A stretch of DNA of 64,000 bases. Source: Gordonia polyisoprenivorans. GTDB lineage: Bacteria; Actinomycetota; Actinomycetes; Mycobacteriales; Mycobacteriaceae. Made by a program: the position numbers and the translations under genes. How positions within the stretch are numbered: position 1 is the stretch's first letter; the number at the start of each line of letters is the position of its first letter. Positions 25,220 through 34,011 of this stretch are shown in pieces. The stretch covers positions 4,464,001 to 4,528,000 of the forward strand of contig NZ_CP072203.1 of assembly GCF_017654315.1 (NCBI RefSeq), given 5' to 3'. The notes beneath the pieces are model-generated. The model was not told the DNA's origin, made no database searches, and saw only the letters and a list, made by a program, of their open reading frames with translations.

Positions 25220-25894
25220 ATGTGGTACTGGCTGTTCAAGTACGTCCTACTCGGGCCGGCATTGTGGGTGAGCTGTCGCCCGCGAATCGTCGGCCGCGAT
25301 CTCCTACCGGCGACTGGTCCGGTCATCGTCGCGGCCACACATAGCGCCTTCATCGACTCGCTCCTTCTGTGTCTCATTCTCCCTCGCCGGTTGACCTTCG
25401 TCGCGAAAAGCGACTACTTCGACCGACCGGGTTTGCGCGGGCGGATGCAGCGATGGTTCTTTCTCGCGGCCGGTCAGATTCCCATCGATAGATCCGGTGG
25501 CGACCGTGCCGCCACCACATTGGCCACGGCGACCAGCCTGGTGTCGGGAGGTGGCGCGTGGGCAATCCATCCCGAAGGGACTCGTAGTTGCGACGGACGC
25601 GTGCACCGCGGCCATACCGGCGTGATGCGGGTTGCCCGGGCAACCGGCGCGCCGGTGGTCCCTATTGCCCTGCGCGGCACCGAGCGCGTAAACCCCCCGG
25701 GTCGTCTGATGTGGCGCCCGCATCGAGTCGACATCGTCATAGGATTCCCAGTTCCCGTCGACCAGACAATGGCGGACGACGATTTACGGAGCGCCACCGA
25801 TCGCCTGATGTTCGAACTCGCGGCAATGGCGGGGCGGCCCTATGAGGATTCCTACGCCGAACGCCGTCCGCAGGCGCCGACAGCAACACCATGA
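25220..25894 (+). CDS. PlsC-like 1-acyl-glycerol-3-phosphate acyltransferase
   Basis: 224 aa lysophospholipid acyltransferase family member. The catalytic HX4D motif is H41-S-A-F-I-D46. The second block has FFLAAGQIPIDRSGG, the third IHPEGTRS (117-123), and a VPIALRGTERV block follows. One N-terminal hydrophobic helix suggests membrane association. An AGGGGA site precedes the ATG at 25220, so an upstream in-frame start inside the operator region was rejected. It is controlled with its divergent TetR gene. Whether it acts in phosphatidate synthesis or acylates another lipid is unknown. The pair is absent from the mycobacterial order I recall and is likely acquired. Confidence 0.9.
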   Translation: MWYWLFKYVLLGPALWVSCRPRIVGRDLLPATGPVIVAATHSAFIDSLLLCLILPRRLTFVAKSDYFDRPGLRGRMQRWFFLAAGQIPIDRSGGDRAATTLATATSLVSGGGAWAIHPEGTRSCDGRVHRGHTGVMRVARATGAPVVPIALRGTERVNPPGRLMWRPHRVDIVIGFPVPVDQTMADDDLRSATDRLMFELAAMAGRPYEDSYAERRPQAPTATP

Positions 25895-26060
25895 GCTCTG
25901 TCGCCGATGTGCAGAGCGCTGTCGGCGAGGTGGAGGGCGCCGTCGCCGACGTGGAGAGCGCCGTCGCCGACGTGGAGAGCGCCGTCGCCGACGTGGAGAG
26001 CGCTGTCGGCGAGATAGAGAGCGCCGTCGACGAAATGAAGAGCGCTGTCGGCGCGGATCA
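25893..26060 (+). repeat. 21-nt minisatellite array B (8 units, inverted relative to A)
   Basis: Eight exact 21-nt periods from 25893 to 26060, each starting GAGCGCNGTCG (unit 1 GAGCTCTGTCG). The reverse complement of the unit contains GAC-A/G-GCGCTC, matching the GACAGCGCCC core of array A. The array starts two bases before the acyltransferase stop codon ends and finishes exactly with the last base of the mutT stop codon, filling this convergent intergenic space. In one plus-strand frame it reads as SAVADVE-type heptads. Confidence 0.93.
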
Positions 26061-26468
26061 GGGGCGGCGTAGCCGCGCCAGCAGTTCCGGAACCCACACG
26101 GTGTCGGCGGGGACGAGACTCCCCTCACTGCACAGCGTCGACAGTTCCTCCGCATCGACCCACCGCACCGCTTGATGTTCACGCGCGGCGGGTTCGCCGG
26201 CGATCACTCGCGCCCAGCGGGCGATCAACACCAGTTGGTCGGAGAGCGTCACCTGTTCAGCTAGCTCGGACTCGACGCCGACGTCGATACCCAGCTCCTC
26301 TGCGAGTTCACGACGCAGGGCTTCCTCGTCGCTCTCCCCCGCCTCGACCTTTCCGCCGGGCAGTTCCCAGAGGCCTTCCAATTCGACCGGCCGCGCGCGG
26401 CGCGCCAGCAATATCCGCGTGCCCGAGGAATCGAGGATGGCGCCGGCCAACACGTGCCGACGACTCAT
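26058..26468 (-). CDS. Nudix hydrolase, MutT2 type
   Basis: 136 aa. Complete Nudix box GX5EX7REX2EEXG from G39 (GGKVEAGESDEEALRRELAEELG, in parts: G39, E45, R53, E54, E57, E58, G60). WELPGGK precedes it and AVRWVDAEEL follows. Position next to typA matches Rv1160 (mutT2), whose product hydrolyses dCTP/5-methyl-dCTP and, weakly, 8-oxo-dGTP, for nucleotide-pool cleaning. The start overlaps the stop of the ABC ATPase gene (ATGA), so it is translated from the transporter mRNA. Confidence 0.9.
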   Translation of the reverse strand: MSRRHVLAGAILDSSGTRILLARRARPVELEGLWELPGGKVEAGESDEEALRRELAEELGIDVGVESELAEQVTLSDQLVLIARWARVIAGEPAAREHQAVRWVDAEELSTLCSEGSLVPADTVWVPELLARLRRP

Positions 26469-27508
26469 CGTCCGATCACCGCGATCCGGTCGGGAACCAA
26501 TCGCACCAGGACCCGGTCACCGACCGCGATCGCTCCGGCGCCGATGGCGTCGATCTCGCCGTGATCGGTGGCCACCCGTACGCGAGGACCTCCGGGAAGG
26601 TCGGCGACCACCATCGCCGTGCCGACTGCACCCGACGTCGTCTCGCTCTGCATCGTGTCACCATCGCCGGCCGGCGCGGCGAGCACCGACTCGGCCCGCA
26701 AACCCAACCGTGCGCGCGAGTCCGCCAGGTCGACGGCAACCGCCCCGAAGACGGTGTCGGCCAGCCCTTCTCGCTTCTTATGCGCATCGATGATGGTGGT
26801 ACACCCGAGGAATCGCGCCGTCCACTCGTCCGCAGGCGCCGACCACAGACCGGCCGGTCGCGCCGTCTGGACGATCTCACCCTCCCGCATCACCGCGACG
26901 GAGTCGGCCATCAACGCCGCTTCCGTGTGGTCATGGGTGACGACGATCGTCGGAGTCCCTGCAGCACGGACGATTTCGGCGATCTCCACGGCCAGGCTGT
27001 CGCGGAGTCGACGGTCCAGAGCGGCCAGCGGCTCGTCGAGGAGCAGCAGCCGTGGCCGGGGGGCCAGCGCCCGCGCCAGCGCCACCCGCTGTGCCTGTCC
27101 ACCCGAGAGCGACTCGACGCGGCGTTTCTCGACGCCGGGAAGTCGTACCAATTCGAGCATCTGGCCGACTCGTGCGGCGATGTCGGCTCTCGACCACCCC
27201 CGCACGCGCAGTCCGTAGCCGATGTTCGCGGCCACCGTGCGTCCCGGGAAGAGCTGGCCGTCTTGGAAGACGACCCCGAAATCCCGCCGGTGGGTGGCGA
27301 TCTCGGCGAGATCGTCCCCGTCGAAACGAATCGTCCCGGCGGTTGGTCGTTCCAGCCCGGCTACGGCGCGAATCAACGTCGACTTGCCGCATCCGGACGG
27401 CCCGAGCAGTGCGGTGACAAGTGAATCCTGGCCGCCCACAGACCAATCGAGCCCCTTGACGACCGCTTCGGCCCCGTAGGCGACGCTCAGCTTCTCGATC
27501 TGCAGCAT
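26465..27508 (-). CDS. ABC importer ATPase, thiamine/iron type
   Basis: 347 aa nucleotide-binding subunit. Walker A GPSGCGKST, Q-loop VVFQDGQLFPGRTV, signature SLSGGQAQRVALARAL, Walker B LLLLDEPLAALD and the H-switch VVTHDHTEA are all present. A C-terminal TOBE-like domain of about 110 residues (GLRAESVLAAP, IGAGAIAVGDRVLVRLVPDRI) is typical of sugar, iron and thiamine importers. The ATG overlaps the permease stop (ATGA). Based on the ThiB-like binding protein upstream, it most likely energises thiamine uptake (ThiQ role). Confidence 0.92.
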   Translation of the reverse strand: MLQIEKLSVAYGAEAVVKGLDWSVGGQDSLVTALLGPSGCGKSTLIRAVAGLERPTAGTIRFDGDDLAEIATHRRDFGVVFQDGQLFPGRTVAANIGYGLRVRGWSRADIAARVGQMLELVRLPGVEKRRVESLSGGQAQRVALARALAPRPRLLLLDEPLAALDRRLRDSLAVEIAEIVRAAGTPTIVVTHDHTEAALMADSVAVMREGEIVQTARPAGLWSAPADEWTARFLGCTTIIDAHKKREGLADTVFGAVAVDLADSRARLGLRAESVLAAPAGDGDTMQSETTSGAVGTAMVVADLPGGPRVRVATDHGEIDAIGAGAIAVGDRVLVRLVPDRIAVIGR

Positions 27509-29226
27509 CAGATCAGTGTCCCCGAGCGAGGCCGGAAGATCTCCACGGCAAGCACCGCGACGGTGGTCACGACCACCAACACCATCGATGCGGCCATCGC
27601 CGTGGCGAGTTCGGTGGCGCCCGGACGGTTGAGGGCCGATCCGATCAGGACCGGCAGGGTGGTGGTGTCGGCGCGCGCGAGAAAGCTCGTCGCACCGAAC
27701 TCCCCGAGCGCCATGACGAAAGCGAAACCGCCTGCGGCACCGAGTGATCGACCGATCAGTGGGAGATCGACGGTGCGGAATACCCGCCACGGCCCGGCAC
27801 CGAGGACCGCCGCGGCCTGACGCAACCGCTCGGGTACCGATTCCAGGGCTGGGATGACGATGCGGATGACGACAGGAATCGCGATCAGCGCCTGTACGCA
27901 CGGGATCACCAACGGTGAGCCGGCGATCTCAGCCGGCAGGGCGGCCAACACGATCAGGTATCCGAATCCCAGTGTGACCGCACTGATCCCCAAGGGGATC
28001 ATGGCGATGGTGTTCCCCACTGCGCCGGCAACACACCGTGACCGATGCAGGGTGATCGCCGCGAGACCACCGACGACCAGCGCGACGACCGTGGCCAGGA
28101 TCGCGCTGAGCAGCGAGTACCGCAACGTGTCCAGCGGCGTCACGCCGTTCACCGGCTCGGACAGCGCCCGATACCCGGCGAGCGTCCACGATCCACCGAC
28201 GGTCGGACGCACCGACCGGATCGCCAGTACCGCAATCGGTCCCACCAGAACCAGTACCGTCCACGCCCAGGCCAGCACCACCGGTATCCATCCGATGCCG
28301 GTGATCGCCGACGGCCGACGCCGCGCGCCTGCGCCGCCGGACGCGCCGCCCGGGGCGACGATCCTGGTGCACAGCAACACCGCGACGACCACGACGATCT
28401 GCAGCAGCGACAGCATCACCGCCTCCGGCAGCCGGAAGTAGCCGATCGCCTGTGTGTAGATCTCGGTCTCCAGAGTCCGCAGGGCGCCTCCGCCGAGGAT
28501 GATGATCACCCCGAAACTGGTGGAGCAGAACAAGAACACGAGGGCCGCGGCGCCACCGGCAGCCGGGGCCAGCCGCGGCGCGACCACCGACCACCAGGCC
28601 CGGGTCCGGGTCGCACCGAGCACACGGGCCGCCTCCTCGGTGCGGGTGTCGAGCGAACGCCAGGCCGCACCCACCACCCGCACCATGACGGCGACGTTGA
28701 GAAAAGCGTGCGCAGCGAGCACCGCGGGCCAGCCGCTGCCCATCCCGAGTCCGGCGAGCGGACCGTTCAGCAGTGCCCGGAATGCAACCCCCACCACGAC
28801 CGTCGGCAGGACGAAGGGCACGGTGACGATCACCGTGAGGACCACCGACCCCGATCCCGGTAGCCGGGCGTAGAGCCACACGATCGGTGCGGCGACGATG
28901 GCTGCGACCACGGTGGACGCAGCAGCCTGGCCGAGGGTGACCCAGAGTAGGTGCAACGCATGGGTGCGTTCGAGCAACACGACCGGCGAATCACCGGCGG
29001 AACCGACCTCGATCGCCCGCCGCACCAGGGCCGCCACCGGCCACAAGAAGAACACCCCGAGGAACACCATCGGGATCGCCTGCAGCGCCGCGATGGCAAA
29101 GCGCGCCGACCCTGTCGGAGGCTGACGTCGTGGTCGGTCACGGTCGCGCTGCGGCCCCGGCGGGGACGGTTCCCCGCGGGTCGTCTCGGCGGACGGATCG
29201 ATCAACGACCGACCGCGGCGCGCCAT
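27508..29226 (-). CDS. Fused double-domain ABC permease (ThiP/FbpB type)
   Basis: About 572 aa with roughly twelve transmembrane helices and two BPD_transp_1 domains. Each has an EAA-like cytoplasmic loop: EEAARVLGATRTRAWWSVVAPRL in the first half and LRQAAAVLGAGPWRVFRTVDLPLIG in the second. ThiP and FbpB share this fused layout. The 5' end overlaps the binding-protein gene by 25 nt. MARRGRSL (29226) was picked from two nearby ATGs. A long charged linker precedes helix 1. Confidence 0.91.
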   Translation of the reverse strand: MARRGRSLIDPSAETTRGEPSPPGPQRDRDRPRRQPPTGSARFAIAALQAIPMVFLGVFFLWPVAALVRRAIEVGSAGDSPVVLLERTHALHLLWVTLGQAAASTVVAAIVAAPIVWLYARLPGSGSVVLTVIVTVPFVLPTVVVGVAFRALLNGPLAGLGMGSGWPAVLAAHAFLNVAVMVRVVGAAWRSLDTRTEEAARVLGATRTRAWWSVVAPRLAPAAGGAAALVFLFCSTSFGVIIILGGGALRTLETEIYTQAIGYFRLPEAVMLSLLQIVVVVAVLLCTRIVAPGGASGGAGARRRPSAITGIGWIPVVLAWAWTVLVLVGPIAVLAIRSVRPTVGGSWTLAGYRALSEPVNGVTPLDTLRYSLLSAILATVVALVVGGLAAITLHRSRCVAGAVGNTIAMIPLGISAVTLGFGYLIVLAALPAEIAGSPLVIPCVQALIAIPVVIRIVIPALESVPERLRQAAAVLGAGPWRVFRTVDLPLIGRSLGAAGGFAFVMALGEFGATSFLARADTTTLPVLIGSALNRPGATELATAMAASMVLVVVTTVAVLAVEIFRPRSGTLI

Positions 29227-30272
29227 TGCTCGAGCCATGACTCCCGGTTCTCGGCAACGTATTTCGGCGGCATGCTGACCGTCCACTGAGGCAGCGGAGC
29301 GCGCTGGGCCCAACCGTCGGGCAAGGGCGTGTTCTTCTGCACCGGATAGACATACATCGACGACGGCAGCGCCTTCTGCACTGCGGGGCTGAGCATGAAG
29401 TCGACGGCCTTGCGTGCACCGGTGATGTTCTTGGTGCCCTTGAGGATTCCGACGTACTCGACCTGACGGAAGCACCCGTCGAGAAGCGCGCTGGTTCCCG
29501 GTGTCGCCGCGGGCGAGGACGCGTAGGACAACACGATCGGCTTGGGCCCCTTGCCCTCTCCGGCGCTGAACTGCTGGTTGTAGGCGATCTCCCATCCGGA
29601 GTCGATGGCGGCTCCGCCCTTGGTCACGTCCTGCCAGTACGACTTCCAGTCATTGCCGAACATCCCGATCGTGGTGAGCAGGAAGGCCATTCCGGGTGAG
29701 GAGGTGCTCGGGTCGATGAGCGCGGCCTGCGCGGCGTAGGTCGGGTTGCGCAGATCGCGCACGCTGGTCGGCGGCTGCTGGTGGTGACTCGCATACCACT
29801 TGTCATCGATGTTGAGGCAGACGTCGCCACGGTCGACGGCGGTCAGTTCGTTGTTCGAATCCGGCACCGCGAACTGGACGGCTCCGTCGGCGGCGGCGGG
29901 CGGATTGTAGGACTCGAGGGCACCGGCGTCGATCGGACGTGAGGCGAAGGTGTTGTCGATGCCGTACACGACGTCGGCCTTCGGCGATCCGGGGGTCAGC
30001 GACACCGTCGAGGCAAGTGTGCCGGCATCGCCGGACTTCACGATCTTCAGATTCAGCCCGGTGTCGGTGCGGAAACTGTCGAGTACCGACTGCGGCAGGC
30101 TGAACGAATCATGGGTCAGCATCACGACATCGGCCGACGACGACGCATCGTCACCACATGCGGTCACCAGGGTGGCGCCTGCGGCGAGGACGACGGCAGC
30201 GATCCCCACACGCCGCAACGACGACGCGCCGGCTCGGACGGATCTGCGCACGGACTCGCTGTAGTGACTCAC
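29202..30272 (-). CDS. ThiB-like thiamine ABC substrate-binding lipoprotein
   Basis: 356 aa. A Tat/Sec-like basic n-region, a hydrophobic core and the lipobox LVTAC are followed by a type 2 periplasmic-binding fold. Matches to ThiB: LTHDSF, KADVVYGIDNTF, SPGMAFLLTTIGMFG, SGWEIAYNQQF, IVLSYASSPA, SSMYVYPV and the WLEQWRAAVGR C-terminus. Family members deliver thiamine, TMP or TPP to ThiPQ. GTG at 30272 is preceded by AGGGGAG at short spacing. No TPP-riboswitch signature was seen in the leader. An iron- or phosphonate-type ligand is less likely. Confidence 0.88.
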   Translation of the reverse strand: MSHYSESVRRSVRAGASSLRRVGIAAVVLAAGATLVTACGDDASSSADVVMLTHDSFSLPQSVLDSFRTDTGLNLKIVKSGDAGTLASTVSLTPGSPKADVVYGIDNTFASRPIDAGALESYNPPAAADGAVQFAVPDSNNELTAVDRGDVCLNIDDKWYASHHQQPPTSVRDLRNPTYAAQAALIDPSTSSPGMAFLLTTIGMFGNDWKSYWQDVTKGGAAIDSGWEIAYNQQFSAGEGKGPKPIVLSYASSPAATPGTSALLDGCFRQVEYVGILKGTKNITGARKAVDFMLSPAVQKALPSSMYVYPVQKNTPLPDGWAQRAPLPQWTVSMPPKYVAENRESWLEQWRAAVGR

Positions 30273-30678
30273 GGGCTCCCCTGGACGGTGACGCGGCAAC
30301 GGGTGGACGGACTCGGCGGAGGCGCCACCGGTCACCGGTTCGGCCGATGTCCGACGCGTGGCACCGCGTTCGTACGTCCGCGTTGATCTAACCAGGTGAT
30401 CAGTGCCCACACGAGCCCAGCCCGCGACACACCAACAGTAACAATTGCATCAATTGCCTCACGTGTCACAGCGGATCGGCGTTAGGCTGCCTGGACACCG
30501 CCCCACCCGAGGGGCTTAGAATGACCGGCGACGTCCGCGGTGTGCTCACTGAGCGCCGGGTCCGATTACTCGGCACGCCGCAGTGCTCGAGGGTGTCGGG
30601 GGGACGTCGGAGCCAGAGAACGCCAGCGTGGGCCGTGAATGATCTCGGCGCACATCGACTTTGATAGGACCTCGCCTC
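30273..30678. other. Divergent intergenic region, thiB / secreted protein
   Basis: 406 nt without a supportable gene. The AT-richest part holds CAATTGCATCAATTG (30442-30456), two copies of the palindrome CAATTG separated by 3 nt, which could be an operator or part of a promoter. GGCACGCCGCAG and neighbouring short GC stems do not form a convincing terminator. The thiB-proximal 150 nt were checked for the CUGAGA and other conserved TPP-riboswitch elements and none was found. Confidence 0.5.
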
Positions 30679-31527
30679 GTGCGTCTGCAAGCACCGATGA
30701 GCCGATCCCGACGCCTGATCGCCGCCACCGCGGTGGCCATCGCCACGTCGCTCGCCATCCCCGCCGTCGCCATGGCGGCACCGACCAGCCCGGCGCCGAC
30801 CTCGCAGACGCCGACACCGCAGACGCCGACCCCGGATCAGCGCACACTCGACTCCCTCGGCGCCTTCGCGCCGGCCATCATCGGTGCGGTCACCACGCCG
30901 GGCCCGGACGGCAAGGTCAACGCCGACCTGCTGGCCCAGGCACAGACACTCGCCGACAATCCCGCGCTGCCGCCGCAGATCAAGGACATCTGGAAGCAGA
31001 TCACCGACTTCCTCGGCGATCCGGGGCGTCAGCAACTCGCTGCCCAGCGGGCCGCCGAGACCCGCGTGGCCAAGCCCGGCGACCCGGTGATCCCGCACGG
31101 CCCGAACGCTCCGCGTATTCAGGAGTTCCTGTATCCGACGCTCGGCTTCGGCTGTATGCCGGGTAACGGCAACTCCCTGGGTCGGGCGCTGGTGACCGCG
31201 GGCCCACAGGCCGCGCCCGCGCCCGGGCCCAAGAGGGGCGAGGCCGGTTACGTCTACACCAGCCTCGGCACCGGCCCGGCCGTCAACAGCCCGGTCCGCA
31301 AGCTCTGGGTGAGCTGGCTCAACATCGACAACGGCCGCACCGGCCAGTTGCAGCTCAAGCGCAACGACAAGATCAACGCCACCGCGGGACCGGGCACGTT
31401 CACCGGGATCGCGGCCACCGGCAAGGGCCGGATCATCTCCACCATCTACGGAGACGTCACCACCAAGACCAAGGGCCGGGTCCTCTCGTGCACGATCGCA
31501 CCGACGATCGGTATCGCGATCATCTGA
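30679..31527 (+). CDS. Secreted Ala/Pro-rich protein (Rv1157c-type)
   Basis: About 282 aa. A signal peptide (SRSRRLIAATAVAIATSLAI, cleaved near AMAA) is followed by a Pro/Thr-rich linker with PQTPTPQTPTP-type repeats, then a folded domain. KLWVSWLNIDNGRTGQLQL and TGKGRIISTIYGDV lie near the C-terminus, and two Cys probably form a disulfide. I recognise it as the mycobacterial Rv1157c/Rv1158c family of exported proteins of unknown function. GTG at 30679 was chosen for the AGGA site 9 nt upstream. The next gene encodes a paralogue. Confidence 0.85.
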   Translation: MRLQAPMSRSRRLIAATAVAIATSLAIPAVAMAAPTSPAPTSQTPTPQTPTPDQRTLDSLGAFAPAIIGAVTTPGPDGKVNADLLAQAQTLADNPALPPQIKDIWKQITDFLGDPGRQQLAAQRAAETRVAKPGDPVIPHGPNAPRIQEFLYPTLGFGCMPGNGNSLGRALVTAGPQAAPAPGPKRGEAGYVYTSLGTGPAVNSPVRKLWVSWLNIDNGRTGQLQLKRNDKINATAGPGTFTGIAATGKGRIISTIYGDVTTKTKGRVLSCTIAPTIGIAII

Positions 31528-31545
31528 GCACTGAGCAGTCACACC

Positions 31546-31573
31546 AACGCCCCGGCCTCGTGGCCGGGGCGTT
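31546..31573 (+). terminator. Intrinsic-type terminator hairpin
   Basis: AACGCCCCGGCC (31546-31557), TCGT loop, GGCCGGGGCGTT (31562-31573): a perfect 12-bp stem 18 nt after the secreted-protein stop, followed by a short pyrimidine run (CGTGTTC). It separates the gene from its paralogue. Confidence 0.9.
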
Positions 31574-31729
31574 CGTGTTCTGACGGGCATATCCCCACGG
31601 TCGCGGGCGTATCACAACTCGGACTCGCGACTTGTCGATCCGGCAACCCTCATGCTTTCTTTTAACTTGAGCACCATCTGTCACATTCGTCCCACTGGTT
31701 GAGGGGCGAGTTGCCGCCTGAGGAGAGCC

Positions 31730-32743
31730 ATGTCCATCGCGCCACGAATGACGGCATCGTCGTCGCAGTCTCCGCACCCGACGCCCTCGGCACGACACAC
31801 GCGTCGGCGATGGGGTCTCGGCGTGAGCGGTATCGCCCTGGCGACCGCGATAACCCTGGCCGGCGGTTCCGGCCTGGCACACGCCGCACCGGCGCCCGCG
31901 CCGCATGCTCCGACCACCCACGCCCCGACCGCGCGCGCAACGGCCACCGTCTCCCCCACCGACCAGCTCGGTGACCTGATCAACCAGATCGAACTCGGCG
32001 CGGTCCCGCTCGACAGCGAACTCGCCGACGCCGTCCGCAAACTGAAGGCCGCAGGCGTGGATCAGATGGCGCTCAAGGCCGCCGAGGCCGTCAAGAGCAG
32101 CCTCGGCCAGATCTCCCCCGACCAGATCACCGGCCTGCTGGGGCAACTGCCGCTCGGCGGACTCTCCTCGGGAACCTCCCAGGTCGCCGCGCGCCGCGAT
32201 GTCGACGCGGTCGCCGACCCGCTGGCCGTCCTGCGCGCCGCGGGCATCCAGACCTTCACCCCGTCGATCGCACCGTTCTGCGCTGCACCGACTGCCGACA
32301 ACCCACTCGGGCTGGTCACCGCCGGAGCGGGCGCCGTGGCCGGGCCGTGGCCGATGACGTCCGAGCCGACGACCCCGATCAACCAGATCCTGCAGATGAT
32401 CCCGGGTGTCAAGGTCCCGCCGCTGGCACCGATCAATCTCGTCCGCGACGGCCAGACCGGGTATGCGTTCGTGCCGGCCTCTCCGGTCACCGACGGCAAG
32501 ATCCAGGTCGCCTGGTTCAACACCAGCACCCTGCAGGGCGGTTTCGCCGACCTGCAGTCACTGACCGACAACCCGCAGGCCGCGCTGCTGACCAGGATGC
32601 TCCCGGCACTCGACGCCATTCGACTGGCGCCGGTGGACACCGGCAAGGGCACCATCCTGTCCGCGGTGTACGGCACGGCTCGCAACGGATCGCAGTCCTG
32701 CTTCTTTCTGCCCGCCGTCGGCATCGTCGACGCGACGTCATGA
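31730..32743 (+). CDS. Secreted protein, paralogue of the upstream gene
   Basis: 337 aa. A long basic n-region (RHTRRRWGLGVSGIALATAITLAGG) and cleavage near AHAAP indicate export. A Pro/His/Thr-rich linker follows. The C-terminal domain repeats the upstream paralogue's landmarks: IQVAWFNTSTLQGG, DTGKGTILSAVYGTA and a terminal Cys-containing strand. It is exported and of unknown function. Its stop overlaps the start of the lipase-like gene (ATGA), so this protein and the next are made together. Confidence 0.86.
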   Translation: MSIAPRMTASSSQSPHPTPSARHTRRRWGLGVSGIALATAITLAGGSGLAHAAPAPAPHAPTTHAPTARATATVSPTDQLGDLINQIELGAVPLDSELADAVRKLKAAGVDQMALKAAEAVKSSLGQISPDQITGLLGQLPLGGLSSGTSQVAARRDVDAVADPLAVLRAAGIQTFTPSIAPFCAAPTADNPLGLVTAGAGAVAGPWPMTSEPTTPINQILQMIPGVKVPPLAPINLVRDGQTGYAFVPASPVTDGKIQVAWFNTSTLQGGFADLQSLTDNPQAALLTRMLPALDAIRLAPVDTGKGTILSAVYGTARNGSQSCFFLPAVGIVDATS

Positions 32744-34011
32744 TCACCCTGCGACGTCGGCCCCGCTGGGTCGCCAGACGCACCCGACTCGGCACCGCCC
32801 TCGCGACCACCGCAGTGGTGGTGTCCGCGGGCATCACCGGCTCGGTGATCGGCCTGGCACATGCCGCGCCGGACGCCGACCCCACCGCCGAGGCCACCTC
32901 GACCACCCCGTCGGCAGATCCCTCCGCCGGAGCCATCACCTCGACGGGCATGCCGTCGGCGAGTGCGGGACAGCAGGCCGGAACCGTCTACGCCAACCGA
33001 CAGATCCCCGGGTCGACCCTGTTCGCCGGGGCACGTCAGGGCAACCAGTTCACCTATTGGAGCGTCGGCGCCGACGGTGCCCCGCATCTGAGCACCGGAT
33101 CGCTCTACCTGCCACCGCAGGCGGCACCGGCCGGGGGGTACCCGATCGTGGTGTGGGCGCACGGTTCTCGCGGTCTCGCCGACGCCTGCGCCCCATCCGT
33201 CCACCCGACCGACACCGATCTCGACGCGTTGCGCACCTGGTTGCGCCGTGGCTATGCCGTCGTCGGCACCGACTACGCCGGCCTCGGAACCACCGGCACG
33301 CCACAGTATTACGACGTCGACGCGACCACCCGGAACATCGTCGACGCGGTCCGCGCCGGTCGCGACATCTCCGATGAGCTCTCCGCCCGGTGGGCCGTCG
33401 TCGGTGAAGGGCAGGGCGCGTCGGCGGCGATCGCCCTGGCACGTTCGGCGCCGAAACTACAGGGCCCGAAGCTCGATTACCGTGGCAGCGCGGCGACGTC
33501 GATTCCCGCAGACTTTGCTTCTCTGCTCAGCAATCTCGGCCCCACGACGACCCTGACCGCACCTCCTGGATGGGTTTCCGACGCGCTGTACACCCTTGCC
33601 GCGATCCGCACCGCACACCCCGAGGTCGGCCTCGACGGCTACCTCAGCGACACCGGACGTGCGTGGATGACCAAGGCGCAGAACCAATGTGTCGGCGATC
33701 TGACGCGCGAGGTGGCCGGGCTCTCACTCGGGTCGCTGTTCAGCAGGCCGCTGGCCCAGAACTCGACGCTGACCACCATCCTGTCGTCGGCGTCGACCCT
33801 GCCGTCGAGCGGTTTCACCCGACCGGTGCTGATGACGCAGACCCTGCAGGACCCGAATGTGGTTGTGCCGCTGGCCCTGAAGTACATCAACGACGCCCGC
33901 ACCGCCGACCGGCGTGTCTCCGGTCGCACCTACCTGACCCTCGACGAGCGCCAGGCAGCCTCGATGTCGGACAACGACACCCGTGACTTCGTCGCCGGCC
34001 TGATGCGGTGA
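32740..34011 (+). CDS. Secretory lipase-like protein without its nucleophile serine
   Basis: 423 aa. Signal peptide (GTALATTAVVVSAGITG, AHA cleavage) and an alpha/beta-hydrolase domain of the secretory-lipase (LIP) family: WAHGSRGLADACAPS, GYAVVGTDYAGLGTTG, ATTRNIVDAVRAGRD. The nucleophile elbow normally reads GHSQGG. Here it is GEGQGA with Gly224 (codon GGG) in place of Ser. The acid/His region (QTLQDPNVVVPL, TYLTLDERQAASM) also lacks the usual catalytic His. It is probably a non-catalytic binding protein. It overlaps both neighbours (ATGA and GTGA). Confidence 0.85.
   Translation: MITLRRRPRWVARRTRLGTALATTAVVVSAGITGSVIGLAHAAPDADPTAEATSTTPSADPSAGAITSTGMPSASAGQQAGTVYANRQIPGSTLFAGARQGNQFTYWSVGADGAPHLSTGSLYLPPQAAPAGGYPIVVWAHGSRGLADACAPSVHPTDTDLDALRTWLRRGYAVVGTDYAGLGTTGTPQYYDVDATTRNIVDAVRAGRDISDELSARWAVVGEGQGASAAIALARSAPKLQGPKLDYRGSAATSIPADFASLLSNLGPTTTLTAPPGWVSDALYTLAAIRTAHPEVGLDGYLSDTGRAWMTKAQNQCVGDLTREVAGLSLGSLFSRPLAQNSTLTTILSSASTLPSSGFTRPVLMTQTLQDPNVVVPLALKYINDARTADRRVSGRTYLTLDERQAASMSDNDTRDFVAGLMR

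Noticed and set aside
25891-26175. Plus-strand frame in array B reading as a heptad coiled coil (SAVADVE units)
   Set aside because: It starts inside the acyltransferase stop region, runs into the mutT gene antisense, and is explained by the 21-nt period.
28045-28863. Plus-strand frame opposite the ABC permease (about 272 codons)
   Set aside because: Arg/Pro/His-rich shadow of the permease gene with no domain.
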